Assembly (NCBI GenBank): GCA_022578965.1
Contig: MU400543.1
Coordinates: 248,001 to 312,000, forward strand
From: Xylaria sp. FL1777
Lineage: Eukaryota; Ascomycota; Sordariomycetes; Xylariales; Xylariaceae
Direction: 5' to 3'
DNA length: 64,000 nucleotides
Shown: in pieces, positions 44,279-56,500 of the stretch
How positions within the stretch are numbered: the first letter of the stretch is position 1
Layout of the letters: the number at the start of each line of letters is the position of its first letter
Notes under the pieces: generated by a model
The model's database searches: none
Told to the model about the DNA's origin: nothing
Seen by the model: only the letters and a program-made list of their open reading frames with translations
Program-made: the position numbers and the translations under genes

Positions 44279-46074
44279 TGTTGCACCTGCACCAGGCGCC
44301 GCCACCTCAAAGGTGGTGCGGTGTCGTCAATACGGGAGAATCCAAGAATGTTCTTAGTTATCCTGAGGAGTACACAAGTTGAAGGATACGGAGTCTTAAC
44401 AGATACGACTGGTTTAGCGATGTTCAACCAAGTCGAACCTCAGCAGTGTGAACTTTTTTTAATTCTGCCGGCTAGATTAGAGAGCTCCAAGTCCCTGTAT
44501 CCACAAAGCCCCACTAAAGTCCTCTCACCGCCTTCCATAAATGAACTAGCGCTCAGTTGACCCACAATTCCTCCAAGCGTCCCCATGGCTGGGTACCTCG
44601 TTACCTTAACGGGCTACCATTTTGATTCTTATTCTCATTCTCTTCATTGTCTCGTGAGTGACATATGTTGTATGAGCTCACACACACTCTCTCTCACAAA
44701 TCTAGGTGAGTCAAGAGTGAAATTAATTGCCTATATCTACTATTATCAATGTGGCTTGGTTTTTATAAAGAATTATTTACCGATGCGCATATTGTTGAAC
44801 ACGCTGCTAGTGGTATGAGATGCAATCCGCCTATATACTAGAATCCTGTCAACTTTTGCAACTAATCATATGCCTAGGTAGTCTACTATACTTTCATCTC
44901 GACTTATGCTTATACCTTTCATCTCATCCCAGTTAGAGTTGACTAACATGCGACCAGCCATGAATATGCCTCCTGCTCCAGCGTACACCCTAGTCCTCAG
45001 AATATCATTGCTTCTTTTCAAGCAAAATTCATGGCTCATTGAAAAAGCTCTGTAGCAAGGCAGAATGTGAATAGACGGAGAAGAAATCTACTGAGTATTA
45101 ACAGAAACAGTCTAACCTGCCTAGTAGTAGAGTTTCACTTAAATGTGCATAGCCCACTATCTCCTAGCACTAGATCCTAGGCACGTCACCCCGCCAAAGC
45201 CAAGGGCAGCCTATTTTAATGCAATGCATCCTGTGCCTTAGCTCGCTGCCTCTGAATGCTTTTCCGGCCGGTTGCAACTCAGAATGGATAACTATACATT
45301 GTCTTAATCTCACGAACCGTTCTGTTCATAACTCGGGTTTCATTTAGGCATAGGTGAAATGGTGCGAATGTTTAGACCCGGTGTATTTAGCTGATTAGGG
45401 CTCTGCGATTACTCACAGCCCGCCTTCCTTGCCTTTTTCTTTAAGGACATGTGAAGATTTTCAATAACAGGGCTCAACCGTCCCGCAACGACTACAACGC
45501 CACGTATTTTGTTTCAAGCCATAAAACAAAGAAAGTATACCAGCACGCATTCGGACAGCGCGATACCAGATGACATTTTATTGTGCCATAAGAGGAAATG
45601 AGGCTAGACCTAGTTAGCCTAGATAGTATATGCCTGGGGTATGTAGAGGAGTTTAATCGTAAGGTTCTGGGGTCGAATAATTCGTGTGATTTGGTAATTT
45701 AAGGTATTACTAATAATACGTGAATGCTAAAGACTTCGGAGGAGCATTTTGGTCGATGCCGTCCTTATAGTGCCGGTTCGCTATACCATAAGCTTACTTC
45801 CCCATACCCCATTTATCTAAGTCACTGTCTAAGGCTGATAAAACCATAATGCCGAGAACTGTCGCAAATGAGGAGGATTGATGAGACCATTGCAATCTCC
45901 ATAGAGCAGCAGGTCTAACCTCCCTTAAGCATCGAGTTACTCTATATCTCGAGATTTAAAGGGCGCGATGTCGCTCAGCCCAAGATTTCGGTGCAAGTCT
46001 TCCTCGACTCTCAAGCACATATATCGAAATCTCATAGTCTCGAAGAACCTTGCTTCATTGCAGTTCGTTCAAAA
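44279..46074. other. Intergenic upstream of UTP4 and of a small gene
   Basis: About 1.8 kb between divergent genes, with no supported coding region. The UTP4-proximal 400 bp should hold its promoter. Short Leu/Ser-rich frames at 44267-44818 lack any recognisable pattern. Confidence 0.4.
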
Positions 46075-46415
46075 ATGCGGTCTCCCCAAGAAACACCTAG
46101 GCGCACATCGATGAGCTCCCTCTCGAGCGCGAACACGATTGTTGAAGAGGAACGTCCTATCGAGGAACCCAAGACTCGCAAAACCCATAAGCGGACTAAG
46201 ACCAGCGAGAATCTCGTTCGTATCGGAAAACGAATGTCATGGCACGGCGTAGACCAGAGTACTATCGCCAAGGTATTTAGCAGCTTCCCATGCTAGGTAG
46301 AAATTCGGACGCGATATATCTTCTCGTGTCACAGGAGCGTGAACATCGGCCCGGCATCATTTCTGCCTCTGTCAGAGGTTCACAGGCTCTATGTTCATGC
46401 TTAGTCAACGACTAA
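46075..46415 (+). CDS. Small basic Ser/Thr-rich protein of unknown function
   Basis: Two exons: 46075-46272 and 46335-46415, giving 92 aa; intron 62 nt, phase 0, GTATTT donor and CACAG acceptor. The N-terminal half reads like a conserved regulatory peptide: MRSPQETPRRTSMSSLSSAN, then an acidic stretch IVEEERPIEEP, then a basic stretch with KTHKRTKTSENLVRIGKRMS and WHGVDQSTIAK. Several RxxS/RRTS-like sites (RRTSMSS, KRTKTS, KRMSWHG) look like targets of basophilic kinases. I do not recognise a family by name. The end (after about residue 70) depends on the predicted splice and is uncertain. A second ATG frame of 124 codons begins two bases after the stop (46417); it lacks codon or motif support and is probably 3' UTR. 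Confidence 0.5.
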
Positions 46416-47678
46416 GATGGAGGTTGGAAAATTCCGACGTGCTCGGTCCGCAAACAGAACCACAGCCTGTGCCGGACCGGAGGTATCGAACGGATCAGTG
46501 AAGACATCCATTCACCAGCATGGTTCAACGATCTCGACGAATGAATTCAAGCTGGCCACACAGGAGCCTATCGCGTTTGGGCTTGCAGTTGACTGCGGGT
46601 TTCGATCATACTGCCTTTTTAAGATTTACGAGTTTTTGCAAATACCCTATATGCCATCCAAAGGCATTATGCCAAGACGAACACACAGCCACCTCAAAGG
46701 ATGGCAGACATATGATAATAGCGCCTCCTCCCTAGAACGAATACCACCCCCACGGCTCCATCACGAAATAATGAATGACGAGATAGAATGAGAAGACATG
46801 TTCTGAAATCGGATTGAGAAACCCAACTTGATCTAAAGATCTGGTCGTTAGATTATGGTATTCGACCCTTAAGGAATCGCATCGGTACAAATTGAAAACA
46901 ATTATAATATAGACAATTTCATCAAGTTGACTTCATATCACTCTTCTGAATGCGGCTTAGGTATATGTTCTGTCATTGTCATGTAATATCGTACAAGCGA
47001 GTGCGAGTATGGTAACCTAGTTAATGGTGCTCACGTAGTATCAATCAGTCTTGGCAGGAAATTTGGCAGTCCAGTATCTCGAAATAGCTCGTCGCATTCG
47101 CAATTAGTCCTACCCAGCCTTGTGAATGTTGCAACTTGAAGATGGGTTTGTACAACATAAAATGGCGCCATTATTCGTTACACGTTGATGAGATAAAGTG
47201 GCGATGAAAGCCGAAGGATCAGAAAGGAGTACAGAAGCGTCACTACCGAGAACAGTTTAACAGTGCTGGAGCTCGGCCCCGAAGCCTACGTGAAACCGCC
47301 TCCTCAAAATTAGGGATTTAGACCTTCTCTACGACGACGCTGATCCTAACTTGTTACGTGACCATATAGCGCCGAGAGTGGCCGGTTGAGCTGCCCCATA
47401 GGGCCATGTGGAGAATTTGGTCCCGACGCTCATGCAGCGAGGGAAGAGGCTAGGGCTGGCATGCGCCTGTTTGAATAACCTCAGAGTAACGTGGTTGGTG
47501 ATCATTGAACCCACGGCCAAGTCTGCTTGACCCTGGAGGCGGAGTTACGGCGGGACACTAGTCCTAGAAGACCAGACTCCTGGTCATTGTATATAACCAC
47601 TATTGAATCTGCTTCATTCCTTTTGAGCTCCTCACGATGTGGCAGTAGCGATTCTATGCTTGGGCGACAAGACTACGA
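46416..47678. other. Intergenic upstream of the GH71 gene
   Basis: No convincing gene. A TATA-like element (TGTATATAACC) lies at 47588-47598, 80-90 bp before the GH71 start. A three-codon upstream ORF (ATG TGG CAG TAG) occurs at 47636-47647. The minus frame at 47329-47520 has no recognised similarity. Confidence 0.45.
47588..47598 (+). promoter_or_regulatory. TATA-like box of the GH71 gene
   Basis: TGTATATAACC about 85 bp before the start codon, followed by a C/T-rich start region (TTCATTCCTTTTGAGCTCCTC). Spacing fits a regulated fungal promoter. Assigned by pattern only. Confidence 0.45.
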
Positions 47679-49243
47679 ATGATCACGATGCATCGCGTCC
47701 TGAGATCCACCCTCACCTTGCTGGCAGTCAGCGCAAGTCTGCTAGGCAAAGCAGCGGAAGCGAAGCTAGTGTTCGCGCATTATCTGGTAACCATCATCAA
47801 AATATGCATCTTGTGCGCATCATTCACTAATTCACTTTCAGGTCGGAGGGTTAGACCCCAACACGGATCATGCGCAGCAAGACATCGAGCAAGCAGCAGC
47901 GGCAGGCTTCGACGCCTTTGCGCTAAACATCGGCGCGCCCTCCGCAGGCTGGCTGACGAGCGCGGTGAACCAGCTCTTCAACTATGCTGACACGAGGGAC
48001 GACTTCAAGCTCTTCTTTAGTTTCGATTTCTACCAGACTAACGACATAAACGCGCATGCTGCACTGTATACGCAGTTCGCAAATCGCCCGTCGTACTTGC
48101 GCTACGGCAACGCCGACCTACCTGTCGTGTCATCGTATAGCGGTGGAGGCATCGGCGTGGATGCTTGGAGGAACTTCAAGACGGCAAATAATGTTTATCT
48201 GGTACCCAACCCCGAAGCTGATGGCAATTACTACAGCCAGCCTTCTACCTTCTTCCAAAACTGGGGCGACGTCGTCGATGGTGTCTTTAGCTGGGAGACA
48301 AACTGGCCCGATGTGTCGGATACCCCTGGGACTAACGTGTCATCGGCGCGTGACGAGGCGGTTAAGACGGCTGCTGACGCCGCAGGAAAAACGTACATCA
48401 TGGGTAAGTAGGAGCTAGGGTCTATCTTCGTGTTATTCTGGACAGCTGAAGTTGATATCATCTTAGGTTTGTCTACGCTCCAGTATAAGCACTGCTGCGG
48501 GGACTCATGGTACCGCCAAGGGGAGACAACTTTGCCGGAGCGCATGAACCAGATCTTACAGCTATCTCCAGAGTTCACAGAGGTGATCACTTGGGTAAGT
48601 CTTCACAGCTACCCCCCTCATTTGTCGTCTCTGTGGCATCTTATCCATATATTATAAATAAGCTCGATTAATGATTGACCTGGCCTACTCCTAGAACGAT
48701 GCCGGTGAAAGTCACTATATTGGTGCGTCTTGGCCCGAGACCGTGACTGCGGAAATTCTTCAGTATGGAGATACAGATGCAAATCCTCACACGGGGTGGC
48801 AGCCACTGATCTCGTCTTTCATCGAGGCCTTCAAGAACGGCGCATCGGACACAAGTTCCATGGTTCCTGCAAATGGAGCGACCTTCGCCGGTGCTATGTG
48901 GTATCGCGGCGTCCTGAAATCATGCGTCAATAACGGTGGCGATGGGACTCCTCGTGGTAATGGCGGGGCCCTTGATACTGTAGTCTACGCCGTTGTTCTT
49001 CCAGCAGGGAGTCAAGGCTTCCAGGTCCGTGTTACCAGCGGAGGGCAAGTCCTTGCGACTCAGTCTGTGACGAGTGGGCTGAGCTACAACTCGATTGAGG
49101 GACTGGAATTGGGTGCGCAGCTACTAGAATTGCTCGATGGGAGTGGCAATGTCGTTGCGAAGGCCAACAGCAAGGTCGATGTTTCGGATCAACCAACGAA
49201 CGGATTCTGTAACTTCAATTACTATGTCGCGGGCCTAGAGTAG
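47679..49243 (+). CDS. Secreted GH71 alpha-1,3-glucanase (mutanase)
   Basis: Four exons: 47679-47786, 47842-48403, 48467-48594 and 48695-49243, giving 448 aa. A second in-frame ATG at 47688 could also start it. A signal peptide is visible (LRSTLTLLAVSASLLGKAAEA). The GH71 core begins at KLVFAHYLVGG. It includes AAGFDAFALNIGAPS, DFKLFFSFDFYQ, LPVVSSYSGGG, VDGVFSWETNWP, the Cys pair YKHCCGDSWYRQGE and FTEVITWNDAGESHYIG; the acidic residues of these blocks are the catalytic candidates. The enzyme hydrolyses alpha-1,3-glucan of fungal walls or dental-type mutan. No C-terminal carbohydrate-binding module (CBM24) is present; the last 110 residues are the beta-sandwich of the family. Introns are 55, 63 and 100 nt. 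It could act in wall turnover, autolysis or attack on other fungi. Confidence 0.95.
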
Positions 49244-50309
49244 TAGAATTGACCTCATGGAGATTTTGTTCTCCGCATACGCTTCCTTATGGTTACGGCG
49301 TAGTCGGCTGCGCCCTAGGAGCTCTGCGACGAGGCCCCGAAGGCACGAAATCTGACCGATGACCTAGACTGACGGTACGCATATGACCCTTCCTAGGGAC
49401 AACTATAAGCTACCATCCTGCCTAATATGGAATTGACAGTAGAAGGAGAATGACTCACGAAGTGTCACGTTAATTATACACAATTGACGAGGATTTAAGT
49501 ATGCCTAAGTCCTATGTAGTATTATAGAAGTCCAAGCAGCCAAATCTTGGCATTGGGACTTCCAGCTTTAACTTCGTCGTTTTATATCCTTACTTCTTCA
49601 ATATGTACTCAGCGCAATTATTTATCTTAAATGGACGATGGATGAAGTAGGGATCTAATATGATAACGTGGTCTGAATACGATAATCTTGTGTCCATTCG
49701 CGTCTTTTTACTTTTTACAGCACAAGCAGCGTGCCTATAGGTACCTAGGTGGGAGGTAATGACGCAGACACCTATTTATAAGCACACCTAACCTACTATA
49801 CTTACCTAGGTACCTAGGTAATGGGTACATGCAACTATCCGAACAGTGACTGGACTGTCAACTCCAACTGAAATGCTGTAGCCTGTAGACTGTAGACTGT
49901 AGCCTGTAGCCTGTAGGCAAGTGGCAACGCGTAATGATACACGAGCAACTTCTAGAAATCGAGGGTTAGCTTACGTGACGGCCTCGCGGCCAGCCATCTG
50001 ATCTAGAAATGACGAGCTGGGCTTTGTTCGTCTGATTATTCCATTACTTCATCTACCGTTTACTCCTGTTCTCCTCCCCGGTTGATCCGGGTATTCATTC
50101 GGACGTTCGTGTATCTCGCTGCTGAGCGACCTATATTCCCCTCCAATGTGTAGTTTCATTTCCGACAAAATACCCATCAGCAGCTTGATTTTCCAGTGTT
50201 TTTTCCCTGATTATCTAGTCGTCATTACATTCAGTTATCATATCTTACTTTGCCCATAGGCGCAACTGTCGCACCATCTTCTGCGAAGGACTTAGGTTCC
50301 AGATTGAAG
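49244..50309. other. Intergenic upstream of the WSS1-like gene
   Basis: No gene. It contains repeated CCTAGG palindromes (GTACCTAGGT at 49741-49750; TACCTAGGTACCTAGGTA at 49803-49820) and a heptamer tandem repeat at 49874-49915. A C/T-rich leader lies at 50060-50110. Confidence 0.5.
49874..49915. repeat. 7-bp tandem repeat (GMCTGTA)6
   Basis: Six units of seven bases: TGCTGTA, GCCTGTA, GACTGTA, GACTGTA, GCCTGTA, GCCTGTA. The CTGTA core is invariant and only the second base varies. It sits about 400 bp upstream of the WSS1-like start codon. Confidence 0.9.
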
Positions 50310-51593
50310 ATGCCAGAAGTCGATCCCTTAATCCTTTCATATTCGCATCTAGCCGACTTGCCGCGCGCCGCTGATGCACTGCACACGCTCAAGAAGGTAG
50401 CTTCATTAGTGAAGCCTCTCATGCGCGCACGGGGCTGGAAAGTCGGCCAACTCACCGAATTCTACCCCAGTCAACCCAACCTACTAGGTAAGATCTATAT
50501 GAATCTTAACTAGGCGATGAAGAAAGATTGTGACTAAAGTTTATTGGTAGGACTCAATGTAAACCGCGGACAAAGAATATGTCTACGGCTTCGGTATCCC
50601 GGAGACCCGAACCAGTTTCTCCCTATTGAGCAGGTTGCTGATACAATGCTACATGAGCTGGCCCACAACGTTCATGGACCCCACGACGCAAAATTTCATG
50701 CTCTGTGGAATCAACTCCGCGACGAACATATGTCACTGACATTAAAGGGCTACACCGGCGAAGGTTTCCTATCAGAGGGGCACCGGCTCGGCGGTAGGAC
50801 GATTCCCATGGGTGAAGCTCGAAGGCTGGCTCGTGCCGCCGCCGAGAAGCGCAGCACCTTAGGTTCCGGCTCAGGCCAGCGGCTTGGCGGTGCTGTCCCT
50901 CGACCGGGACAGGATATCCGAAAGGTCATTGGGGACGCAGCTGAACGCCGCAACCGAACATTGCGAGGTTGTGCGAACGATAACCAAACGCAAGATGAGA
51001 TTATTGAGATTGCGAATACAGCGACGAAGAACGGCTTTAGAACCCAAGCTGAAGAAGATGCAGCAAATGACGCGGCAATAGCACAGGCACTGTGGGAGAT
51101 TGTGCAGGAGGAGGAAATGGCCAGGAAAGGAGGGGTTTATGTGCCACCTGATACTAGTGGCAATACTAACAGGGACGACGTTACATTTAAAGGGAGGCAT
51201 CAAGGTTCAGGAGTTGCACAATCATCGACAGTCCGGCATGACCTAAAAGGGGATAAAGAGGCTATGAGCACGTGGACATGTGGCGTCTGTACTCTGAATA
51301 ATCCAGCAGGCTATTTATGCTGCGACGCATGTGGCACAGAAAGGATCGAAAAATCTACAGTACAGCAACGAACAGTAATCGATCTCACCGGATCAAACGG
51401 GAGAAACACTAATAAACGGATACAATCCTCATCGGCGAATGCAACAGGAAGGGCAAAAGAGTCGCAACAAGCCACCCCTCAACCTGCAGCTTCTGCATCG
51501 CGGTCGTGGACGTGCCATTTTTGCGGTAGAGTCCGAGAGAGCCAATGGTGGTCGTGTGATCTCTGTGGCACTATCAAACTCTCATCCAGCTAG
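50310..51593 (+). CDS. WSS1-like DNA-protein crosslink metalloprotease (WLM domain)
   Basis: Two exons: 50310-50487 and 50551-51593, giving 406 aa. The WLM (Wss1p-like) domain covers about residues 1-200. Its zinc motif HELAHNVHGPHD places H94, E95, H98 and H104, with E95 as the catalytic base. The lead-in block VKPLMRARGWKVGQLTEFYP and RLRYPGDPNQFLPIEQVADTM are family-typical. Two RanBP2-type zinc fingers close the protein, at about 300-325 (WTCGVCTLNNPAGYLCCDACG) and about 378-403 (WTCHFCGRVRESQWWSCDLCG). Wss1 family proteases cut proteins covalently trapped on DNA and interact with SUMO and Cdc48 in yeast; a nuclear role is expected. A SHP/SIM-type VIDLTGSN stretch (SUMO-interacting-like) lies between the fingers. 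The ATG at 50310 is the first real ATG in frame. Confidence 0.93.
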
Positions 51594-53534
51594 CGTAGAG
51601 TCAGGTGTGAAGAGCGAGTCTTTTGAGTGAGGTCGAGGGGTGTACAGTAGCATTGGCACGCGCAGATATTTGGTCTCGACCAATGGAAAATTCATAAGAA
51701 CTACGGAAATAATCTATCGAGCTTAATTCCAAGCTCCGTAGTCCAGATCTACACATAGCTCGGTGACAGGCTGGGGGCCGAACTTAAAGAAGATTCTGGG
51801 CTCGTGGTCAATTAGTTCTCAATAAGGTGGTATGTCGCATATTGTCAGGGTGTCATTTTGGTTCCATTTACTGCACCAGATAGCATGCACCTTAGTAGGT
51901 ACGTAGTACATACCACTTTATTTCATATTTGTGTACTCCAACCCCGGCAACTTTACCTACGATGTTTTATTCCCAGGTCTGTATCTTAAAAGCTGGCAAG
52001 ATCTAAATGAGGTAACTAGTCACTAGATAAGGTATGCGTAGTGTGTCTCACTCAGAAGATCTACCTACGAACAGTAGAACATATAGTTAGATCTGCCGGG
52101 TTCCCCTGTCTCGCCTTCATTCCGTCTGTTCCAACCCACCAGGTATGAGTACCTATTATACTTTCATATATGAGCAGGTGAGAAACTTTGCTGCACGAGA
52201 AGCCGTTGACAACATGAGGGCCGTCAAGATGCAGTTTAGATAGGCTCCTTCAACGGCCTAATCCTTTGACCGACAGGCACTGCTGTCAGTGCTTGACGTA
52301 TATTAATAGAAACTACTGGCACGAGACGCCAAGAGGTAGGTACCTATGCGTACCGTACCGAGTCACCAATAGCCCCGGCTTACTGAGTAAGGTTCGGATA
52401 ATGTGGGTGTTGACCGCTTATGCATATGCGGGGTGGTTGAAGCCATCAGCCATTTGCCGTTCAAATTTCTTCAGAGCCTCTTACATAGTAGCTATCATAT
52501 TCTTTTCCCGCTATCATGCCTGGTCTAGAGCAATCTAGTCTACGCCACGTTCAGTGCATGACGGAAGTTCGGAGCTCAGGCAGAGTGACTCCAGCTCATT
52601 CCTCATGATTGAAATTGCTAATACCTAGTCCACGCGTCGAGCCACTTGGACAACACGTTTCTTGATATGATTTACATCTACCTCGGTAGTAGAGCTATGT
52701 GAAGCTTATCACGCATCTCCCTATTTCACGCTTTTTTACCCGGCTCCACGTATTCTGGCAAGTAACGATTAACCCATCCAGGGTCCAGGCAAAAGAGTTT
52801 ACACTAAACGTTACTGGTCTACCGTAGTAGTATCGTCGAAACTGGTGAAGATCGAAACACCGTAATAGATTTACACCTCTCACCTTTGTAAGGACTATCA
52901 TTGGTCCAATGGCCTGATACCAATGAATCAGTCTAGTGACAAAGGTGGGACACAACTATATCAGCCACATACCCTGTTCCGGATACCTAAGCCTTAAGAA
53001 AGCACGAGTTGTTTGAGTCCGCATGCGACCGATCACTTTACGCAACAAGTATTATTGCGATAGCTACCACCGGAAGCCCTGACGTGGCATCGCCGTGGTG
53101 CTCGGCGAGAGCAGTTGCCGGCATATGTTGGATAAGCGGGACGGCCGCGATATAGGAGCTATGTGTATTACTCGGCGTAGTGCGCACATATAGCCTTCGA
53201 GCTTTGTCTTAGGCATGAAAGAAAAGGCCGGAATGGTGGGGTTTGACACGCTAGAATAAATATACACCTCCCGTCCATTAGGACATACCATCATTAGTCA
53301 AAAAATCAATTCCAAGGTACTAAAACTCTGCTCGAATAATAAATTCACCCGAGGTAGCAACCAAAGTTCGACGGACCTTTTCGTCACCGCCGCCGTTCTT
53401 TGACAAGTGGTAACCTATGGTTATGACCATGGTTATGCATTGTCATTGTTCCCAATGTGAACAATGCTTATGGCATCAAGCTTGGGAATGTGTCCGGCAG
53501 GTCTTTGATAGTCCAGGTCTAACCTATCTTCATC
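51594..53534. other. Intergenic upstream of the histidine kinase gene
   Basis: About 1.9 kb, with no supported gene. Near the kinase start there is an inverted repeat GCATTGT...ACAATGC at about 53438-53467 and a direct repeat of ATGGTTATG at 53417-53425 and 53429-53437. Several GTAGGTAC/GGTACC words occur near 52335. Confidence 0.45.
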
Positions 53535-56500
53535 ATGGCACATCCGAATGATCATCGTATCGTTCCCCCTCTTCGAATTATTGGCACTCCCGCTAATATG
53601 AGATCTTGCCAGATCCCAATAGACGGTGATGATGAACCTTCAATTGAATCTACCCTAGAAGAAGATGTTGATACTAATTGTGATTATAAATCGCCCACAT
53701 CATCTAATCCTCTATCCACCACCCTTCAACATGGACCTCTACCACCATCCACTGAGAGACAGAAATCGGCAGCTCCTCAATCTGGAGAAAGGCCATACAC
53801 ATTGGGAAGCTGCATGCAGTCACCCATGGATATTATATCCCCAACACAGCTTGCCTTCTCCGCTATACAATTCCTCCCTATACCCTTACTCCTCTTAGAC
53901 GACCTAAAGACAATCGTCCTAGCGAATGAAGCTATGGGAAGATTGTTGGGGTTAATTGGAAAAGCCCCCTCGCCCGTTTCTGACATATTGAGAGGCAAAA
54001 CTCTATCACAGATCGGCGTTGATTTTCTAAGTGATAGCAGAACTAATGAGCTGTCTTTGGAGTCTTTTCTTGAAAGTCTTAAAGGCCGGATGAGATCTAC
54101 GCATGTAGCCAAATCTTCTTCATCGGATGCCGACAACATTCGGGACGGCATATTCTCAAAGTCGGGTGAATTAGGGGCAGAGGGCAAAACGGATTCTGGC
54201 TCGACAGTTCATATTGTCGTCACTTTCAAAGAATTGCACTCTGAAATGGTCACGAAAACTCACCGATCCGAATTTCGGACTACTGCTAAGATGACTACTA
54301 CCGTCTGGGAGACCGAGCTTCATCAAACCTATTACATGCTGACTTTCAACGACACGAATCTAGACCCGTTCTCCACCATAGAGCCTCGGATGCCGGTTGC
54401 TGAGTCCTCACTTTGTGAGCCTGCAAATCAATCAGCAATCTCATCAGTAAACCAGTCTTTAGTCACGTCACCAGGTCAAGACTCAGGTTCAATTTCAATT
54501 CACCCTCATCCGGTTATGTCGTTGTCTTCCTTGGCCCAGTCCCCAGCTACTACTACATCTTCTAAGTTATCGCACTCAAGCCCACCTTCATTACTTCAAA
54601 AGGAGACCATCATTAAAGATGCACTGCTAGACAACACAGAAACGCCTATTCTAGCTATGTGGAAGGACGGTAGTGCACCCGTCTTTAATAAGGCTGCCAG
54701 AGAATTATTTAAGCCTTCAAGTGGCGTGAATAGTACTAACGGTTATGGCGCGTTACCAAGATTGGATGTCTGGAACGAAGAATTTACCCGAATGCTCGAA
54801 TCTTCCGAATTTCCAACTGCCGTCTTGTTACAAGAGCAAAAGCCATTTTCAGGGCGACGGATTGGAGCGTACAATAAAACTACCGGTGAAAAGGTTGTCT
54901 ACGATGTATTAGGCGAGCTTCTCAAGGATGACAAAACTGGCGAAATTATAGGAGGGGTTGTAACGTGCCGAGATGTCACGTACATGGCCCAGGAGATCAC
55001 CAACATCAGAAAGGCCGACGAGGAACGGTTTAGACTCATATGCGAGACGATGCCTCAGATGGTATGGACTGCTGCTCCTGACGGCATGCACGATTTCTTC
55101 AACAAGAGATGGTATGAATTCACCCGTCTCGCCCCAGAGGAATGTCTCGGGGTAGGATGGCAGGTTCCTTTCCATCCTTTCCATCCTGACGACGTGGTGA
55201 CAGCAAGGACAAAGTGGAATCGCAGCTTGAAAACGGGGGATCCATACGCAGCAGAATATCGTTTTCTTAGCCAAGAAGGCGAGTGGAGATGGATGTTGGG
55301 GCGTGCCTTGCCGCTCAAAGACAAAACCGGGAAGATTGTAAAGTGGTTTGGAACCTGTACCGACGTCCATGAGACAATGAAAGCTCAACTTGAAGCAAAG
55401 AAGTCTCGAAAACAGCTGCTGAGCGTCCTGACCCACGCCGACGCAACTATATTCTCTGTCGATCGCGATCGGAAGATCACCATGTTGGAAGGAGCTCTCA
55501 TACGGAATCATAGAAACAGCAGTCTGAATGATGACGAGTCTAATTATGACTCAAAGCGGTATATCGGGCGTGATGTCGACGAGGTGTTCAATACCCTTGG
55601 CCTCTCCCTCCGTAAGGGAGAGACGCCAGTGTTTCTCCGACCAGTCGAGGATATTCTAGCTGGTAGGAAACGAAGTGACACAGTTCGGGAGCACGAAATA
55701 GGTTCGTTATGATATTGCTTTTCGATATTGTTGGCTACTAACATAAATTTAGAACGGCAGTTCTATAAAACAAGGTTCATGCCCATAGTTGAGACCAACC
55801 CTAAAATCAATGACTTTGATCACGCTGCCATCGAGGGAGCCATTGGCGTGATCATGAACGTGACAGAGCTGAAAGAGCGCGAGCAAGATGTAGAGACGCA
55901 TGTCCGGGAAAAGCGACAGTATATGGCCAAAGTGGCAGCAGCCAAAGAAGCGAGTCAGCTGAAGAGCCAATTTCTAGCAAATGTGAGATCTTAGCAGATC
56001 AGAGAGCTTTCCTAAAAATTCTAACTTCAGTAGATGTCTCACGAGATACGAACGCCGATCACCGGAGTTATTGGGATGACCGAGCTGCTTCTAGATACGG
56101 AACTAGAGGAGGAACAATTAGAATACGCCGAGAACATCCGCCGTTCTGCCAATACACTGCTAGGCGTCATTAACGATATATTGGATTTCTCCAAAATCGA
56201 ATCCGGAAGATTGGATCTTGCAGAGGTCCAATTCTCTTTAACAATTTTAGTCGAAGACGTTATGAAAATGCTTAGCTTTACAGCCCTGAACTTGGATTTC
56301 AGTTCGAATATTTCACCGGATATTAAAGACGATCTCAAACTCGTTGGTGACCCCGGACGTGTTCGTCAGATCCTTACCAATCTTCTTACGAATAGCATCA
56401 AATTCACAAGTGCCGGATACGTCAGACTCTCCGTATCGATAGAGAAGGAAACAAATGAGACTCTCGAAATCAAATTCGTTGTGGAGGACTCTGGAATTGG

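Noticed and set aside
46417..46791. 124-codon frame right after the small gene
   Set aside because: Real ATG, but no domain, irregular composition and position directly after a stop; most likely 3' UTR.
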